From Proteiniphilum propionicum (GTDB lineage: Bacteria; Bacteroidota; Bacteroidia; Bacteroidales; Dysgonomonadaceae): 64,000 bases of DNA. Shown here piece after piece: positions 48,902-58,231 of this stretch. The stretch lies in NCBI RefSeq assembly GCF_022267555.1, contig NZ_CP073586.1, positions 3,514,501-3,578,500 on the forward strand. The letters run 5' to 3'. The notes beneath the pieces were generated by a model, which worked only from the letters and a program-made list of their open reading frames with translations, was not told where the DNA came from and did not search any database. The position numbers were made by a program, and so were the translations under genes. The stretch's first letter is position 1. Each line of letters begins with the position of its first letter.

Positions 48902-49974
48902 TATTTCTTTTCCTTTATATATCCAGCAATCCATTCTCCAACCTCACAGGTCTTATATGCTTTTCCTCCGTCTGCAATATCTTCTGTAACGACACCTGCT
49001 TCGAGGCTCGCATTTACAGCTTCTCTAATAATAGCTCCCTCGTCCATTAGGTTAAAGCCATACTCGAACATAAGTGCAGCAGAAAGAATCATTGCAATTG
49101 GATTAGCAATATTTTTACCTGCAGCCTGTGGATAGGATCCATGAATAGGCTCAAACAATGATGTATGCAGTCCGATGGACGCCGAAGGCAGCAGTCCCAG
49201 AGAGCCGGTAATCACAGAGGCCTCATCGGTTAGAATATCTCCGAACAGGTTCTCGGTAACCAGCACATCAAAACTTTTGGGCCATTGGATAATACGCATA
49301 GCCGCATTGTCGACGAAGAGATAGTTGGTCTCAATATCGGGGTACTGAAGAGAAAGCTCCCGTGCAATCTGCCGCCACAACCGCGAAGTAGCAAGCACAT
49401 TAGCTTTGTCCACTACCGTCACCTTTTTACGTCTCTGCCCGGCAAACCTGTATGCAAGATGCAAAACACGCTCCACCTCTTCACGGGTATATTGACATGT
49501 GTCGTACGCTGTATTGCCATCCTCGCTCCTACCCTGCGGGCGACCGAAATACATACCTCCGGTGAGCTCCCTAATGCATACAAAGTCGGTCCCTTCAACC
49601 AGTTCTGCGCGCAGCGGCGACTTATGAACAAGAGAGGGAAAGGTTACCACGGGACGGATATTCCCATACAGCCCCAGTTGTTTTCGCATTCTTAGCAATC
49701 CCTGTTCGGGGCGCACACTGGCATTAGGATTATTGTCATACTCCGGATCGCCAATGGCGCCAAAAAGTACTGCGTCACTCTTCATGCAAAGATTGTGTGT
49801 TTCAGCAGGATAAGGATCTTCCACGGCATCAATGGCGCATGCTCCCACAATACCTACACTGTAGGTTAATACATGTTCGAATTTTTCACAAACGGCTTTC
49901 GTAACTTCCAGCGCTTGAGTCATAATCTCCGGGCCTATTCCATCACCCGGCAATACAGCTATATTCAGTTTCAT
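48901..49974 (-). CDS. leuB: 3-isopropylmalate dehydrogenase
   Basis: LeuB oxidatively decarboxylates 3-isopropylmalate in leucine synthesis. The 357 residues show GDGIGPEI at the start, the substrate-binding [12 protein letters not shown], the metal and NAD region [15 protein letters not shown], and [20 protein letters not shown]. The stop codon overlaps the ilvD start. It may also act on methylmalate for the citramalate route to isoleucine. Confidence 0.96.
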   Translation of the reverse strand: MKLNIAVLPGDGIGPEIMTQALEVTKAVCEKFEHVLTYSVGIVGACAIDAVEDPYPAETHNLCMKSDAVLFGAIGDPEYDNNPNASVRPEQGLLRMRKQLGLYGNIRPVVTFPSLVHKSPLRAELVEGTDFVCIRELTGGMYFGRPQGRSEDGNTAYDTCQYTREEVERVLHLAYRFAGQRRKKVTVVDKANVLATSRLWRQIARELSLQYPDIETNYLFVDNAAMRIIQWPKSFDVLVTENLFGDILTDEASVITGSLGLLPSASIGLHTSLFEPIHGSYPQAAGKNIANPIAMILSAALMFEYGFNLMDEGAIIREAVNASLEAGVVTEDIADGGKAYKTCEVGEWIAGYIKEKK

Positions 49975-50049
49975 TTTTTTTCTGATAATACTTTATACTT
50001 ATACTTGGCACCTATTCCATATTAAAGGTTCTGAAATCTGATGCTACCG

Positions 50050-51609
50050 TTACGGTAACTGCAGATAATTTATATTGGGAATACTCCCGCTTTCAATCAT
50101 GTTCAACATCTTCATTGTAGCCTTGATAGCCGCGACGGTCTGGTCTATGTCGAGTGCACGGGTTTTAAACACCTTGCCCTCATACTTCCATGTAATTACT
50201 GTCTGCACATATGCGTTTGTTTTCCCTCCCGGAGGGATAACCACCTCATAGTCGATCAACTCAGGTACAGGTTTGTTGAGCCTCCTGTAAATTTTGTACA
50301 TCGCCTTTGAGAATGCGTGATACTGCCCCTCTCCTGCTGCCGTCTCCTGGTATACTTCTCCTTTAATCGATATCTTCACCGTAGCCGTTGGCCGAAGCCC
50401 ATCGGTGAGCGTAAGTGAATAGTTAAGCATCAGGATATCCTTGTTATCAAGACCATTTTTCAACACATCGGAGACAATGTAAGGAAGCTCATCGAGATTT
50501 ACGATCTCTTTTTTATCGCCCAACTCAATAATGCGGGCTGTCACTTTCCTCGTTGCTTCGTCGTCAAGCTGAATACCTAGAGCCTCCAGATTCTTGGTAA
50601 TATTGGACCGACCTGAATTTTTCCCCAATGCATATTCACGATAGCGGCCGAAACGTTCAGGCATCAAATCGTTGAAATAGAGATTTTTCTTTTTGTCCCC
50701 ATCAGCATGAATGCCTGCCACCTGTGTAAATACATTGTCGCCTATGATAGGTTTATTTTTGGGAATACGTATCCCCGAATAGCTTTCAACAACCTTGCTC
50801 ACATTATAAAGATTAGACTCGTCAACATTGGTCCGCAGGCCCATATGGTCGTGTATCAGCGCAATCACGCTTGTGAGTGGAGCATTGCCCGCACGCTCTC
50901 CAAGCCCGTTCACGGTTACATGCACCCCCTGGGCACCTGCTTTTACAGCTTCATAAACATTGGCAACTGCCAGATCATAGTCGTTATGTGCATGAAAATC
51001 GAAATGAATTCCAGGATAACGTCCAATCATTTCGGAACAGAATTGTCTGGTTTCATCGGGGTTGAGCACTCCAAGCGTATCAGGAAGCATAAAACGCTTA
51101 ACAGGCTCATCTTTAAGTCCGTCCATCATATGGAACACATAATCTTTAGAATTGCGCATCCCGTTGGACCAATCCTCAAGGTATATATTGACAGTCAATC
51201 CCATCTCCTTTGCCGTAGAAATACTTTTCCTAACATCAGCCAGATGCTCTCCGGGGGTCTTGCTAAGCTGATAGGTGCAGTGCTCCAACGAACCTTTAAT
51301 AAGCAGGTTTATCACCTTGCACCCGGTATTGGCTATCCATTCCAGCGAAGAGGTTCCGTCAACAAATCCCAGCACCTCCAACCTTTCGATATAACCATGT
51401 GCTTGTGCCCATTGGGCTATCTTCTGAACTGAACGGAATTCACCCTCTGATACCCGGGCGGAGGCGATCTCCACCCTGTCTACTTTCAGCTCTTCCAGCA
51501 AAAGGCTCACAATACTCACCTTCTCCTGAGCCGCAAAGGATACCCCTGATGTCTGTTCACCATCACGCAGAGTAGTATCCATGATCTCTATCTTTCTTAC
51601 TTCTCCCAA
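50050..51609 (-). CDS. cimA: LeuA-family synthase, probably (R)-citramalate synthase
   Basis: This 519-residue protein has an HMGL-like TIM barrel ([16 protein letters not shown]..., FHAHNDYDLAVAN, NGLGERAGNAPL) and a C-terminal LeuA-type regulatory domain (about 390-510). It is a distant paralog of the LeuA encoded at 54112-55599, so the two probably make different products. Citramalate from pyruvate and acetyl-CoA would give a threonine-independent entry into isoleucine. No threonine dehydratase gene is in the cluster. The start is TTG at 51609: the first ATG (51582) would cut off the first barrel strand ([14 protein letters not shown]). Assignment as CimA is inference. Confidence 0.7.
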   Translation of the reverse strand: MGEVRKIEIMDTTLRDGEQTSGVSFAAQEKVSIVSLLLEELKVDRVEIASARVSEGEFRSVQKIAQWAQAHGYIERLEVLGFVDGTSSLEWIANTGCKVINLLIKGSLEHCTYQLSKTPGEHLADVRKSISTAKEMGLTVNIYLEDWSNGMRNSKDYVFHMMDGLKDEPVKRFMLPDTLGVLNPDETRQFCSEMIGRYPGIHFDFHAHNDYDLAVANVYEAVKAGAQGVHVTVNGLGERAGNAPLTSVIALIHDHMGLRTNVDESNLYNVSKVVESYSGIRIPKNKPIIGDNVFTQVAGIHADGDKKKNLYFNDLMPERFGRYREYALGKNSGRSNITKNLEALGIQLDDEATRKVTARIIELGDKKEIVNLDELPYIVSDVLKNGLDNKDILMLNYSLTLTDGLRPTATVKISIKGEVYQETAAGEGQYHAFSKAMYKIYRRLNKPVPELIDYEVVIPPGGKTNAYVQTVITWKYEGKVFKTRALDIDQTVAAIKATMKMLNMIESGSIPNINYLQLP

Positions 51610-51696
51610 AACAATCTATATTTACCGGTTTAGTTTGAAATGATCGTATAAGTAAATTGCCTTCAGCAGATGACCTTGCGGCAATTACACAAACAA

Positions 51697-52293
51697 TTAA
51701 TATACATAAGTACGACGTTTCTCATATTCTTCTATCTTCTCTCTGTTCGACAGCAGAAAATCAATATCATCCAATCCTTTCAGCAGGCACTCTTTCTTAT
51801 ATGGATTGATTTCAAACGATTCAATTTTACCCGTTTCATTATTAGATATTGTTTGCTCCTCTAAGTTTACCGTAACGGTAGCCTTCGCATTGCTGTCTGA
51901 TGCTGCAAACAGTCCACTTAGAAACTCTTCGCTTACAACAACCGGCAGGATACCGTTGTTGAGTGCATTATTGCGAAAGATATCGGCAAAAAAGCTCGAC
52001 ACCACCACCTTGAATCCATACCCTGCAATTGCCCAGGCAGCATGTTCCCGGCTACTTCCGCTCCCGAAATTCTTACCTGCCACTAATACCTGGCCTGTGT
52101 AGGCGGGATTATTGAGCACGAAACCGCTTCTTGGCCTGCCCTCCTTGTCATATCGCCAGTCGGCAAAAAGGTTGTTGCCAAATCCTTCCCGGGTGGTTGC
52201 TTTCAGAAAACGGGCCGGTATAATCTGGTCGGTATCCACATTTTCAATGGGAAGCGGAACATATGTTGATGTGATTGTTTGAAATTTTTCCAT
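51697..52293 (-). CDS. leuD: 3-isopropylmalate dehydratase, small subunit
   Basis: LeuD forms the swivelling domain of isopropylmalate isomerase with LeuC. The 198 residues show NVDTDQIIPARFLK (about 19-32) and NFGSGSSREHAAWA (about 75-88), which contact substrate. It lies 62 bases after leuC. Confidence 0.95.
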   Translation of the reverse strand: MEKFQTITSTYVPLPIENVDTDQIIPARFLKATTREGFGNNLFADWRYDKEGRPRSGFVLNNPAYTGQVLVAGKNFGSGSSREHAAWAIAGYGFKVVVSSFFADIFRNNALNNGILPVVVSEEFLSGLFAASDSNAKATVTVNLEEQTISNNETGKIESFEINPYKKECLLKGLDDIDFLLSNREKIEEYEKRRTYVY

Positions 52294-52355
52294 TTTTTAT
52301 TTTTTCTATCATTTACTATTTTTGTCGAATATCCGGGGACATTAGCCGCCTGAAG

Positions 52356-53738
52356 TTAGGGTTGGGTTATTTTTCCGTTTACAGCCGCCGCAGCCGCCAC
52401 CAGCGGACCCGCCAATATGGTCCTTGAACCGGGACCCTGGCGACCTTCGAAGTTGCGGTTAGATGTAGATACAGCATACTTCCCTGTAGGAACCTTATCA
52501 TCGTTCATAGCCAGACATGCAGAGCACCCTGGCTGCCGGAGTTCAAAACCTGCCTCTTTGAGGATCATGTCCAACCCTTCCGCCTCAATCTGCTTGCGTA
52601 CCTGCCAGCTGCCGGGTACCAACCAGGCCGTTACATTATCGGCTTTCTTTTTCCCTTTAACATAGTTGGCGAACACCCTGAAGTCCTCAATACGCCCGTT
52701 GGTACAACTACCAAGAAAGACATAATCTATCTGTTTCCCTTCAAGTTTCTCTCCTGGAACAAATCCCATGTAATTCAGTGATTTTTTGAATGATATTTTT
52801 CCTGTCTCATCGATATCTTCCAATAGCGGTATGTTGCCATCGACGGGCATTCCCATTCCCGGATTGGTTCCATAGGTAATCATCGGACGAATCTGTGATA
52901 CATCAATCGTAATCTCTTTATCGAAAATAGCTCCTTCATCAGTCTTCAACGTTTTCCAATAATCCACTGCCTTGTTCCATTTCTCTCCCTTTGGAGCAAA
53001 CTTGCGTCCCTTAACATAACTAAACGTTATTTCATCGGGAGCGATAAGCCCTCCTCGTGCACCCATTTCAATACTCATGTTACAAAGTGTCATCCGTTGC
53101 TCCATTGTTAAATGGCGAACAGCCTCGCCGGCATATTCTACAAAATATCCCGTGGCACCTCCGGTTGTTAGCTGTGAGATCATATAAAGCGCCATATCTT
53201 TGGCACTCACATTATCATTCAACTTACCTTCAAAATTGATGCGCATGGTCCCGGGCCGTGACTGCAGGATACATTGAGACGCCAGCACCATTTCTACCTC
53301 GCTGGTACCAATACCAAAAGCGATGGCTCCAAAGGCTCCGTGTGTAGAGGTGTGACTGTCTCCGCACACGATGGTCATTCCCGGCTGAGTATAACCATTT
53401 TCCGGGCCTATAACATGTACAATACCGTTCCCGGGATCGTTGAGCCCATAATAGGTCAATCCGAAATCCCTGGCGTTTTTTGCGAGGGTGTCTACCTGAA
53501 AACGTGAAATCTGATCACGGATTGGCTTATCCTGCCCGATGGTAGGAATGTTGTGATCAGCCGTAAGGGTGGTCTGGTCAGGCCGGAATACTTGCAGCCC
53601 TCGTGCACGAAGGCCTGCAAATGCTTGGGGACTTGTCACCTCGTGACATAAATGTCTGTCTATATACAATTGAGTGGGGCCATCTTTCACTGTGGTAACC
53701 ACGTGAGCATCCCATATCTTGTCAAAAAGAGTTTTCAT
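52356..53738 (-). CDS. leuC: 3-isopropylmalate dehydratase, large subunit
   Basis: LeuC is the aconitase-like Fe-S subunit that isomerises 2- to 3-isopropylmalate. The 460 residues match the family. Cluster cysteines are in FLGSCTNGR and GCSACLAMN, with [23 protein letters not shown] near 125-147. A small frame with unknown role ends 28 bases upstream. It may work with both isopropylmalate and citramalate. Confidence 0.95.
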   Translation of the reverse strand: MKTLFDKIWDAHVVTTVKDGPTQLYIDRHLCHEVTSPQAFAGLRARGLQVFRPDQTTLTADHNIPTIGQDKPIRDQISRFQVDTLAKNARDFGLTYYGLNDPGNGIVHVIGPENGYTQPGMTIVCGDSHTSTHGAFGAIAFGIGTSEVEMVLASQCILQSRPGTMRINFEGKLNDNVSAKDMALYMISQLTTGGATGYFVEYAGEAVRHLTMEQRMTLCNMSIEMGARGGLIAPDEITFSYVKGRKFAPKGEKWNKAVDYWKTLKTDEGAIFDKEITIDVSQIRPMITYGTNPGMGMPVDGNIPLLEDIDETGKISFKKSLNYMGFVPGEKLEGKQIDYVFLGSCTNGRIEDFRVFANYVKGKKKADNVTAWLVPGSWQVRKQIEAEGLDMILKEAGFELRQPGCSACLAMNDDKVPTGKYAVSTSNRNFEGRQGPGSRTILAGPLVAAAAAVNGKITQP

Positions 53739-53766
53739 TATTTAATTCATTCTAAAAATTTAATTC

Positions 53767-53886
53767 TTATTTAAGATCTCCCCGCACCACTGAATATAAA
53801 TTCTTTTTTTTGTTTTCAACTTTGAGTCGCCTGCTAAAAGTCTCCTTAATTGCAATCGGACCAAAATACATATTAATATTTAACAT
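53767..53886 (-). CDS. Small open reading frame upstream of leuC (39 codons)
   Basis: The frame opens at ATG 53886 (or 53871) and ends at TAA 53767, 28 bases before leuC. Its core MYFGPIAIKETFSRR is shared with the small frame upstream of ilvC. The frame extends upstream without an ATG through the repeat at 53895-53978 (INEDLTKHYN) to a TAG. It could be a leader peptide, a small protein or a remnant of a mobile gene. Confidence 0.4.
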   Translation of the reverse strand: MLNINMYFGPIAIKETFSRRLKVENKKKNLYSVVRGDLK

Positions 53887-53894
53887 ATTATAGT

Positions 53895-53978
53895 GCTTCG
53901 TTAAATCTTCATTTATAACACTAACAGCCAATAAGTTATGCTAGATCCTCAAAGATGCCATACTCTGTTGATATTCAG
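53895..53978 (-). repeat. Dispersed repeat, copy 2 (about 85 bp)
   Basis: By eye about 83% identical over 85 positions to 12925-13008, same orientation. It adjoins the small frame upstream of leuC and reads in phase with it. Confidence 0.7.
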
Positions 53979-54111
53979 CAAATTAAAAAAATCCACCGAA
54001 GTATTGTTACAAACAATCTTTTTAGATATTCAGCGCTTTCGGAACAGATTTGACTATCAAGCTGACTTAAATTCTATTTAATCACCAGGAGTAATTAGCA
54101 GCTTTTCTCTT

Positions 54112-55599
54112 CTATTCAACAAACTTATTCACCGCATCGATAAACGCTTCTACCGAGGCTGCCACGATATCGGTATTTGCAGCGAAGCCGTAATACAACA
54201 TATCGTTGTGTTCAACCTGCATATGAACTTTGCCAACGTCATCACTACCATGATCGATTGCCTGGATGAGAAACTCCTGAATTCTTATTTTTCTTCGAAT
54301 AATATTTTTGACTGCCCTGATAGCTGCATCAACCGGGCCATTACCGGTTGCAGTAGCCTCGAAACGTTCGCCGGCAATATTCAAGCCGATACTTGCCACA
54401 TCGCGGACTCCTATTCCGCATACTACCTGCAGATATTCCACTTTTATCCTGTGCAAACGTGCCTCTTTACCCACAAGCATAAGTATATCATCGTCGTTCA
54501 CACTCTTTTTCCTGTCTGCCAGCTCCAGAAAGTTCTGGTAGACCTTATCCAGTTCTTCGCCATCGAGCTTTACTCCAAGGAGCGACAAACGGTTTTTCAG
54601 TGCGGCACGTCCGCTGCGGGCGGTCAGCACAATAGCATTATCATCGATACCAACATCCCTGGGATTAATTATCTCATAAGTTTCTACATTTTTCAATACC
54701 CCATCCTGATGTATTCCGGAAGAGTGTGCAAACGCGTTTCTTCCCACGATCGCCTTGTTGGGCTGTACCGGCATATTCATCAAGCTTGACACCAGACGGC
54801 TTGTAGAGTAGATATGATGTGTATTGATATTGGTTTCGAATCCCCTGTCTTTATGGCTTTTGAGTGCCATCACCACCTCTTCGAGAGAGGTATTGCCGGC
54901 CCTCTCGCCAATACCGTTAACCGTTACCTCTATCTGCCTAGCTCCGTTGATAACCCCGGCAATTGTATTGGCGGTAGCCATTCCCAGATCCTGGTGACAG
55001 TGTGTTGATAATATCGCGTTTTTTAAATCAACGTTCTCAACAAGGTATCTTATTTTCGCTCCAAACTCATCGGGGAAACAATAACCGGTAGTATCGGGGA
55101 TATTTACAACAGTAGCACCCGCATTCACCACTGCCTGTACTACGCGGGCAAGGTACTCATTGCATGTACGGCCCGCATCCTCGGCATAGAACTCAACATC
55201 GTCGACAAAACGCCGGGCATACTTCACCGCACTCACCGCCCGCTCAATGATATCTTCCCTATTAGAATTGAATTTGTGCCTAATGTGATAATCTGAAGTA
55301 CCGATCCCTGTGTGAATACGTTTGCGTTTTGCATATTTCAGGGCTTCGGCAGCTACTTCTATGTCTTTCTCCACGGCACGGGTAAGTGCACAAATAACCG
55401 GCCAGGTCACAGCCTTGGCGATCTCAACTACCGAGTTGAAATCGCCGGGACTTGAGACCGGGAAACCGGCTTCAATCACGTCTACCCCCAACAGTTCGAG
55501 AGCCTGGGCAATCTGAATCTTCTCTATTGTGTTCAACTGGCAGCCGGGGACCTGTTCGCCATCTCTCAACGTTGTGTCAAATACATAAATTCGCTCCAT
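54112..55599 (-). CDS. leuA: 2-isopropylmalate synthase
   Basis: LeuA condenses 2-oxoisovalerate with acetyl-CoA, the first committed step of leucine synthesis. The 495 residues show [13 protein letters not shown] (about 9-21), [26 protein letters not shown] and the LeuA dimer/regulatory domain at about 370-495, the site of leucine inhibition. It is the first gene of the cluster and sits behind a promoter and an attenuator-like leader. Confidence 0.96.
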   Translation of the reverse strand: MERIYVFDTTLRDGEQVPGCQLNTIEKIQIAQALELLGVDVIEAGFPVSSPGDFNSVVEIAKAVTWPVICALTRAVEKDIEVAAEALKYAKRKRIHTGIGTSDYHIRHKFNSNREDIIERAVSAVKYARRFVDDVEFYAEDAGRTCNEYLARVVQAVVNAGATVVNIPDTTGYCFPDEFGAKIRYLVENVDLKNAILSTHCHQDLGMATANTIAGVINGARQIEVTVNGIGERAGNTSLEEVVMALKSHKDRGFETNINTHHIYSTSRLVSSLMNMPVQPNKAIVGRNAFAHSSGIHQDGVLKNVETYEIINPRDVGIDDNAIVLTARSGRAALKNRLSLLGVKLDGEELDKVYQNFLELADRKKSVNDDDILMLVGKEARLHRIKVEYLQVVCGIGVRDVASIGLNIAGERFEATATGNGPVDAAIRAVKNIIRRKIRIQEFLIQAIDHGSDDVGKVHMQVEHNDMLYYGFAANTDIVAASVEAFIDAVNKFVE

Positions 55600-55632
55600 G
55601 TTGTAAACTAAATATTTCTCTGTTTATATAAT

Positions 55633-55665
55633 AAAAAAAAACCTTTCCCACGTGGTGAGAAAAGT
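55633..55665 (-). terminator. Attenuator terminator in the leuA leader
   Basis: On the minus strand ACTTTTC (55665-55659) pairs with GAAAGGT, and CC pairs with GG around an ACGT loop, with TCA bulged. Nine T follow directly. It lies before the leuA ATG, inside the leader, so it must be conditional. Its 5' arm contains TCTCACC (55660-55654), complementary to GGTGAGA at 55715-55709. Confidence 0.75.
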
Positions 55666-55708
55666 TATCTGTATTTTTACTGTCTTTGTAAATGTATCGA
55701 TATGCCAG

Positions 55709-55715
55709 TCTCACC
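55709..55715 (-). promoter_or_regulatory. Antiterminator half overlapping the leader peptide stop codon
   Basis: GGTGAGA on the minus strand is perfectly complementary to TCTCACC in the terminator 5' arm. It contains the UGA stop of the leader peptide. A ribosome at the stop would cover it and let the terminator form; a ribosome stalled upstream at Ile/Leu/Val codons would leave it free. Confidence 0.65.
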
Positions 55716-55773
55716 CTCCGAAGTTTTCCAGAAGTAGAATAGAAATGACTAGAATATCTATTTGATTATACAC
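55711..55773 (-). CDS. Ile/Leu/Val-rich leader peptide of the leu-ilv cluster
   Basis: A 20-codon frame from GTG at 55773 to TGA at 55711, about 30 bases after the predicted transcription start. The core IDILVISILLL contains nine branched-chain codons (four Ile, four Leu, one Val) among eleven residues. This composition, its place before the biosynthetic genes and the terminator downstream match transcription attenuation leaders. No ATG is available in frame, so GTG initiation is inferred. It is too short for standard gene callers. Confidence 0.75.
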   Translation of the reverse strand: MYNQIDILVISILLLENFGG

Positions 55774-55811
55774 TTTACTTACAGTTTGAATGATTTTCTT
55801 GCTTAATGGTT

Positions 55812-55843
55812 GCAAAGTAAAAGCAAAAATCTATATCTGCAAA
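55812..55843 (-). promoter_or_regulatory. Promoter of the leu-ilv cluster
   Basis: The minus strand has TTTG (55843-55840), a 19-base spacer and TTACTTTGC (55820-55812). This matches the -33/-7 consensus with one mismatch (T for A). The predicted start gives a leader of about 200 bases holding the peptide and terminator. Confidence 0.6.
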
Positions 55844-56262
55844 ATTTTTTCACAATTTTCTTTGAAAAAAATTGATCTTGTACAATAAAAAATATTTTTT
55901 TCACCATTTAACCACGTCTTCCTTGCACAGCACAAGTAAAAAATATTATCGTGAAACAGTAAATCATATTTCAGCAAACACCTTTAAAACATAGTAAAAA
56001 TGGTATTTAAAAGAATTTGTCCGGGTCAATTTTTAAAGCATTAAACCCGGACAAATATATTCTTAGCTTAGAAAAAGATTGGAGATTCCCTCTTCTTTAA
56101 TTTTAAAACAGTTCGTTAGAAAAGTCTCAATATATTTGAATGCCAATATTGTCAACGGAATAAATCTCATCGAGATTCTATATCCATACAAGCTACTATC
56201 TGTGGTTAAATTGGATATCTACCGGATAATTGATAATAAAACATCCGGAATAAATTGACCAA
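55844..56262. other. Spacer between nqrF and the leu-ilv promoter
   Basis: This is AT-rich sequence with two inverted repeats: a strong one at 56015-56056, and a weaker CCGGAT/ATCCGG pair near 56222-56247, just after nqrF. No gene was seen. Confidence 0.5.
56015..56056 (-). terminator. 12-bp perfect inverted repeat, possible nqr operon terminator
   Basis: ATTTGTCCGGGT at 56015-56026 is exactly complementary to ACCCGGACAAAT at 56045-56056, with an 18-base loop. On the minus strand TTCTTTT follows. It lies about 210 bases after nqrF, so it could end the nqr transcript or be an unrelated structure. Confidence 0.5.
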
Positions 56263-57537
56263 TTAGCCAAAATCATCGAACATAATCATTTCGAGCGGAA
56301 CACCCAGGCTGTCGAGCATTCGTTTAACTGCATTTGCCATAGGACCAGGGCCGCACATGTAATACTCAATATCCTCCGGGGCCTCGTGATCTTTCAGATA
56401 GGTGTCAAAAATTACCTGATGTACAAAGCCGGGAGTATACTTCACGCCTGCGGCATCAGCTGCCGGATCGGGCCTGTCGAGTGCCAGATGGAATGAGAAA
56501 TTTGAAAATTCGCGCTCCAGTTCGTAGAAATCTTCAAGATAGAATGCCTCAACCAAGGCTCTTGCTCCATAGAAATACGACATCTTGCGATCGGTTGTTT
56601 TCAATGTCTTGGTCATATGCATAATTTGCGAGCGCAGAGGAGCCATACCGGCACCACCGCCTACCCAGAGCATTTCGCGTTTACTGTCTAAAACGGGATG
56701 GAAATCTCCGAACGGGCCTGACATCATCACCTTGTCTCCTGGTTGCAGATTGAATATATATGATGATACTACACCTGGATTCACATTCATCCAGGTACCC
56801 TTGGCTCTGTCGAAAGGAGGTGTTGCCACACGCACGTTAAGTGTGATGATATTACCTTCGGCAGGATAGTTGGCCATTGAATAGGCACGTACAGTATCTT
56901 CTTCGTTGGTGGCTGCAAGGTCCCACATTTTAAGCTTGTCCCACTCACCTTTGTACTTATCGTCAATATGAAAATCGGAATATTTTATCTTGTCAAATTT
57001 AGGGACCCTGATCTGGCTGTATGAACCCGGTTTAAAATCGAGCTTTTCTCCTTCGGGCAACTTAACAACAAACTCCTTGATAAACGATGCCACGTTACGG
57101 TTTGAAATCACCTCGCACTCCCATTCTTTAATTCCAAATACCTCCTCAGGAATAATAATGGACATATCTTCCTTCACTTTCACCTGACAGCTCAAACGCC
57201 AGTTATTCAACTGCTCTTTACGGTTGAAATGCCCCTTTTCAGTAGGCAGGATATCACCGCCACCATCTACAACTCGGCAACGGCACTGGCCACATGTACC
57301 CCCGCCGCCGCAGGCAGATGAAAGGAAAATATTCTGCGACTGCAATGTGTTCAACAACGTGCTTCCCATCGGCACGCTCAGTTCTTTCTCATCGTTTACA
57401 GTAATTTTCACATTGCCTGACGGCATCAATTTCGCTTTAGCTATAAGAATGATTAAAACAAGGATAAGAATGATAAGCAGGAACACAATAACACTCGTCC
57501 ATATCGTTAATCCGGCCACGCTCAATAATACGCTCAT
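56263..57537 (-). CDS. nqrF: Na+-translocating NADH:quinone reductase subunit F
   Basis: NqrF is the NADH-oxidising entry subunit with FAD and a [2Fe-2S] cluster. The 424 residues begin with a membrane helix (about 8-32). The ferredoxin domain follows with cysteines in SSACGGGGTCGQC and RLSC (about 74-116). The FAD domain contains RAYSMANYP (about 237-245). The NADH domain contains GGGAGMAPLRSQ and ends at YMCGPGPM...MIMFDDFG. It is the last gene of the operon. Confidence 0.96.
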   Translation of the reverse strand: MSVLLSVAGLTIWTSVIVFLLIILILVLIILIAKAKLMPSGNVKITVNDEKELSVPMGSTLLNTLQSQNIFLSSACGGGGTCGQCRCRVVDGGGDILPTEKGHFNRKEQLNNWRLSCQVKVKEDMSIIIPEEVFGIKEWECEVISNRNVASFIKEFVVKLPEGEKLDFKPGSYSQIRVPKFDKIKYSDFHIDDKYKGEWDKLKMWDLAATNEEDTVRAYSMANYPAEGNIITLNVRVATPPFDRAKGTWMNVNPGVVSSYIFNLQPGDKVMMSGPFGDFHPVLDSKREMLWVGGGAGMAPLRSQIMHMTKTLKTTDRKMSYFYGARALVEAFYLEDFYELEREFSNFSFHLALDRPDPAADAAGVKYTPGFVHQVIFDTYLKDHEAPEDIEYYMCGPGPMANAVKRMLDSLGVPLEMIMFDDFG

Positions 57538-57585
57538 ACTTATGTGCTTAAATAATTATATTGTATATTTAAAAGTCTTATTCAA

Positions 57586-58200
57586 TTAAATGTTGATTCC
57601 TGAGAAACTCATGAAACCGATAGCCATTAATGCAGTAATAATAAATGTGATACCTAATCCCTTCAGAGCTTTAGGCACGTTGGAGTATTCCAGCTTTTCC
57701 CTAATAGCAGCCATACCTACTATAGCCAGCAACCAGCCGATACCTGAACCGAATGCATAAGAGGTAGCCAAGCCTAAATTGGCGAATTCACGTTGTTGCA
57801 TGAACAAAGAACCTCCAAGAATAGCACAGTTTACGGCTATGAGGGGAAGAAAAATACCAAGTGAATTATAAAGTGCGGGGCTGAATCGTTCAATAATCAT
57901 CTCCACCAACTGTGTAAAGGATGCGATTACCGCGATGAATATAAGCAAACTGAAAACACTTAAATCTACATCTGCAAATTCTTCACCCAGCCATACTAAT
58001 GCCCCCGCTTTGAGAACATAGTTTTCAAGCAGATAATTAAGAGGGAGTGTAATAACAAGCACGAAGGTTACGGCAATGCCCAGTCCCAGTGCTGTTTTTA
58101 CATTTTTCGATACCGCCAGGAATGAGCACATCCCCAAGAAGTAAGCGAAAATCATATTATCAACAAAGATCGATCGTACAATTAAATTAATTGCGTCCAT
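57586..58200 (-). CDS. nqrE: Na+-translocating NADH:quinone reductase subunit E
   Basis: This 204-residue membrane protein has six helices, related to NqrD/RnfA. It has the conserved cysteine in [13 protein letters not shown] (about 22-34) and another in VNCAILGG, which ligate the intramembrane iron cluster with NqrD. It lies 31 bases after nqrD. Confidence 0.95.
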   Translation of the reverse strand: MDAINLIVRSIFVDNMIFAYFLGMCSFLAVSKNVKTALGLGIAVTFVLVITLPLNYLLENYVLKAGALVWLGEEFADVDLSVFSLLIFIAVIASFTQLVEMIIERFSPALYNSLGIFLPLIAVNCAILGGSLFMQQREFANLGLATSYAFGSGIGWLLAIVGMAAIREKLEYSNVPKALKGLGITFIITALMAIGFMSFSGINI

Positions 58201-58231
58201 ATACTATATATTGTAATAAACTATTTTTTTA

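Larger units (their letters stand above)
53739..54111. other. leuA-leuC spacer holding a repeat copy and a small frame
   Basis: This spacer is unusually long for the cluster (373 bases against 0-104 between most other genes). It contains the repeat copy at 53895-53978 and the small frame at 53767-53886, adjoining each other in the same direction. No terminator was seen, so transcription from leuA could continue through. Confidence 0.6.

Noticed and set aside
50707-51432. 241-codon open frame opposite the cimA-like gene
   Set aside because: No recognisable protein features; the opposite strand encodes a clear LeuA-family enzyme.
45190-51880. Repeated ACCGTTACGG/GGTAAC words in the leu-ilv cluster as an operator
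   Set aside because: Several copies fall inside coding sequence (ends of cimA and ilvB, leuD), and the spacing is irregular; chance is likely.
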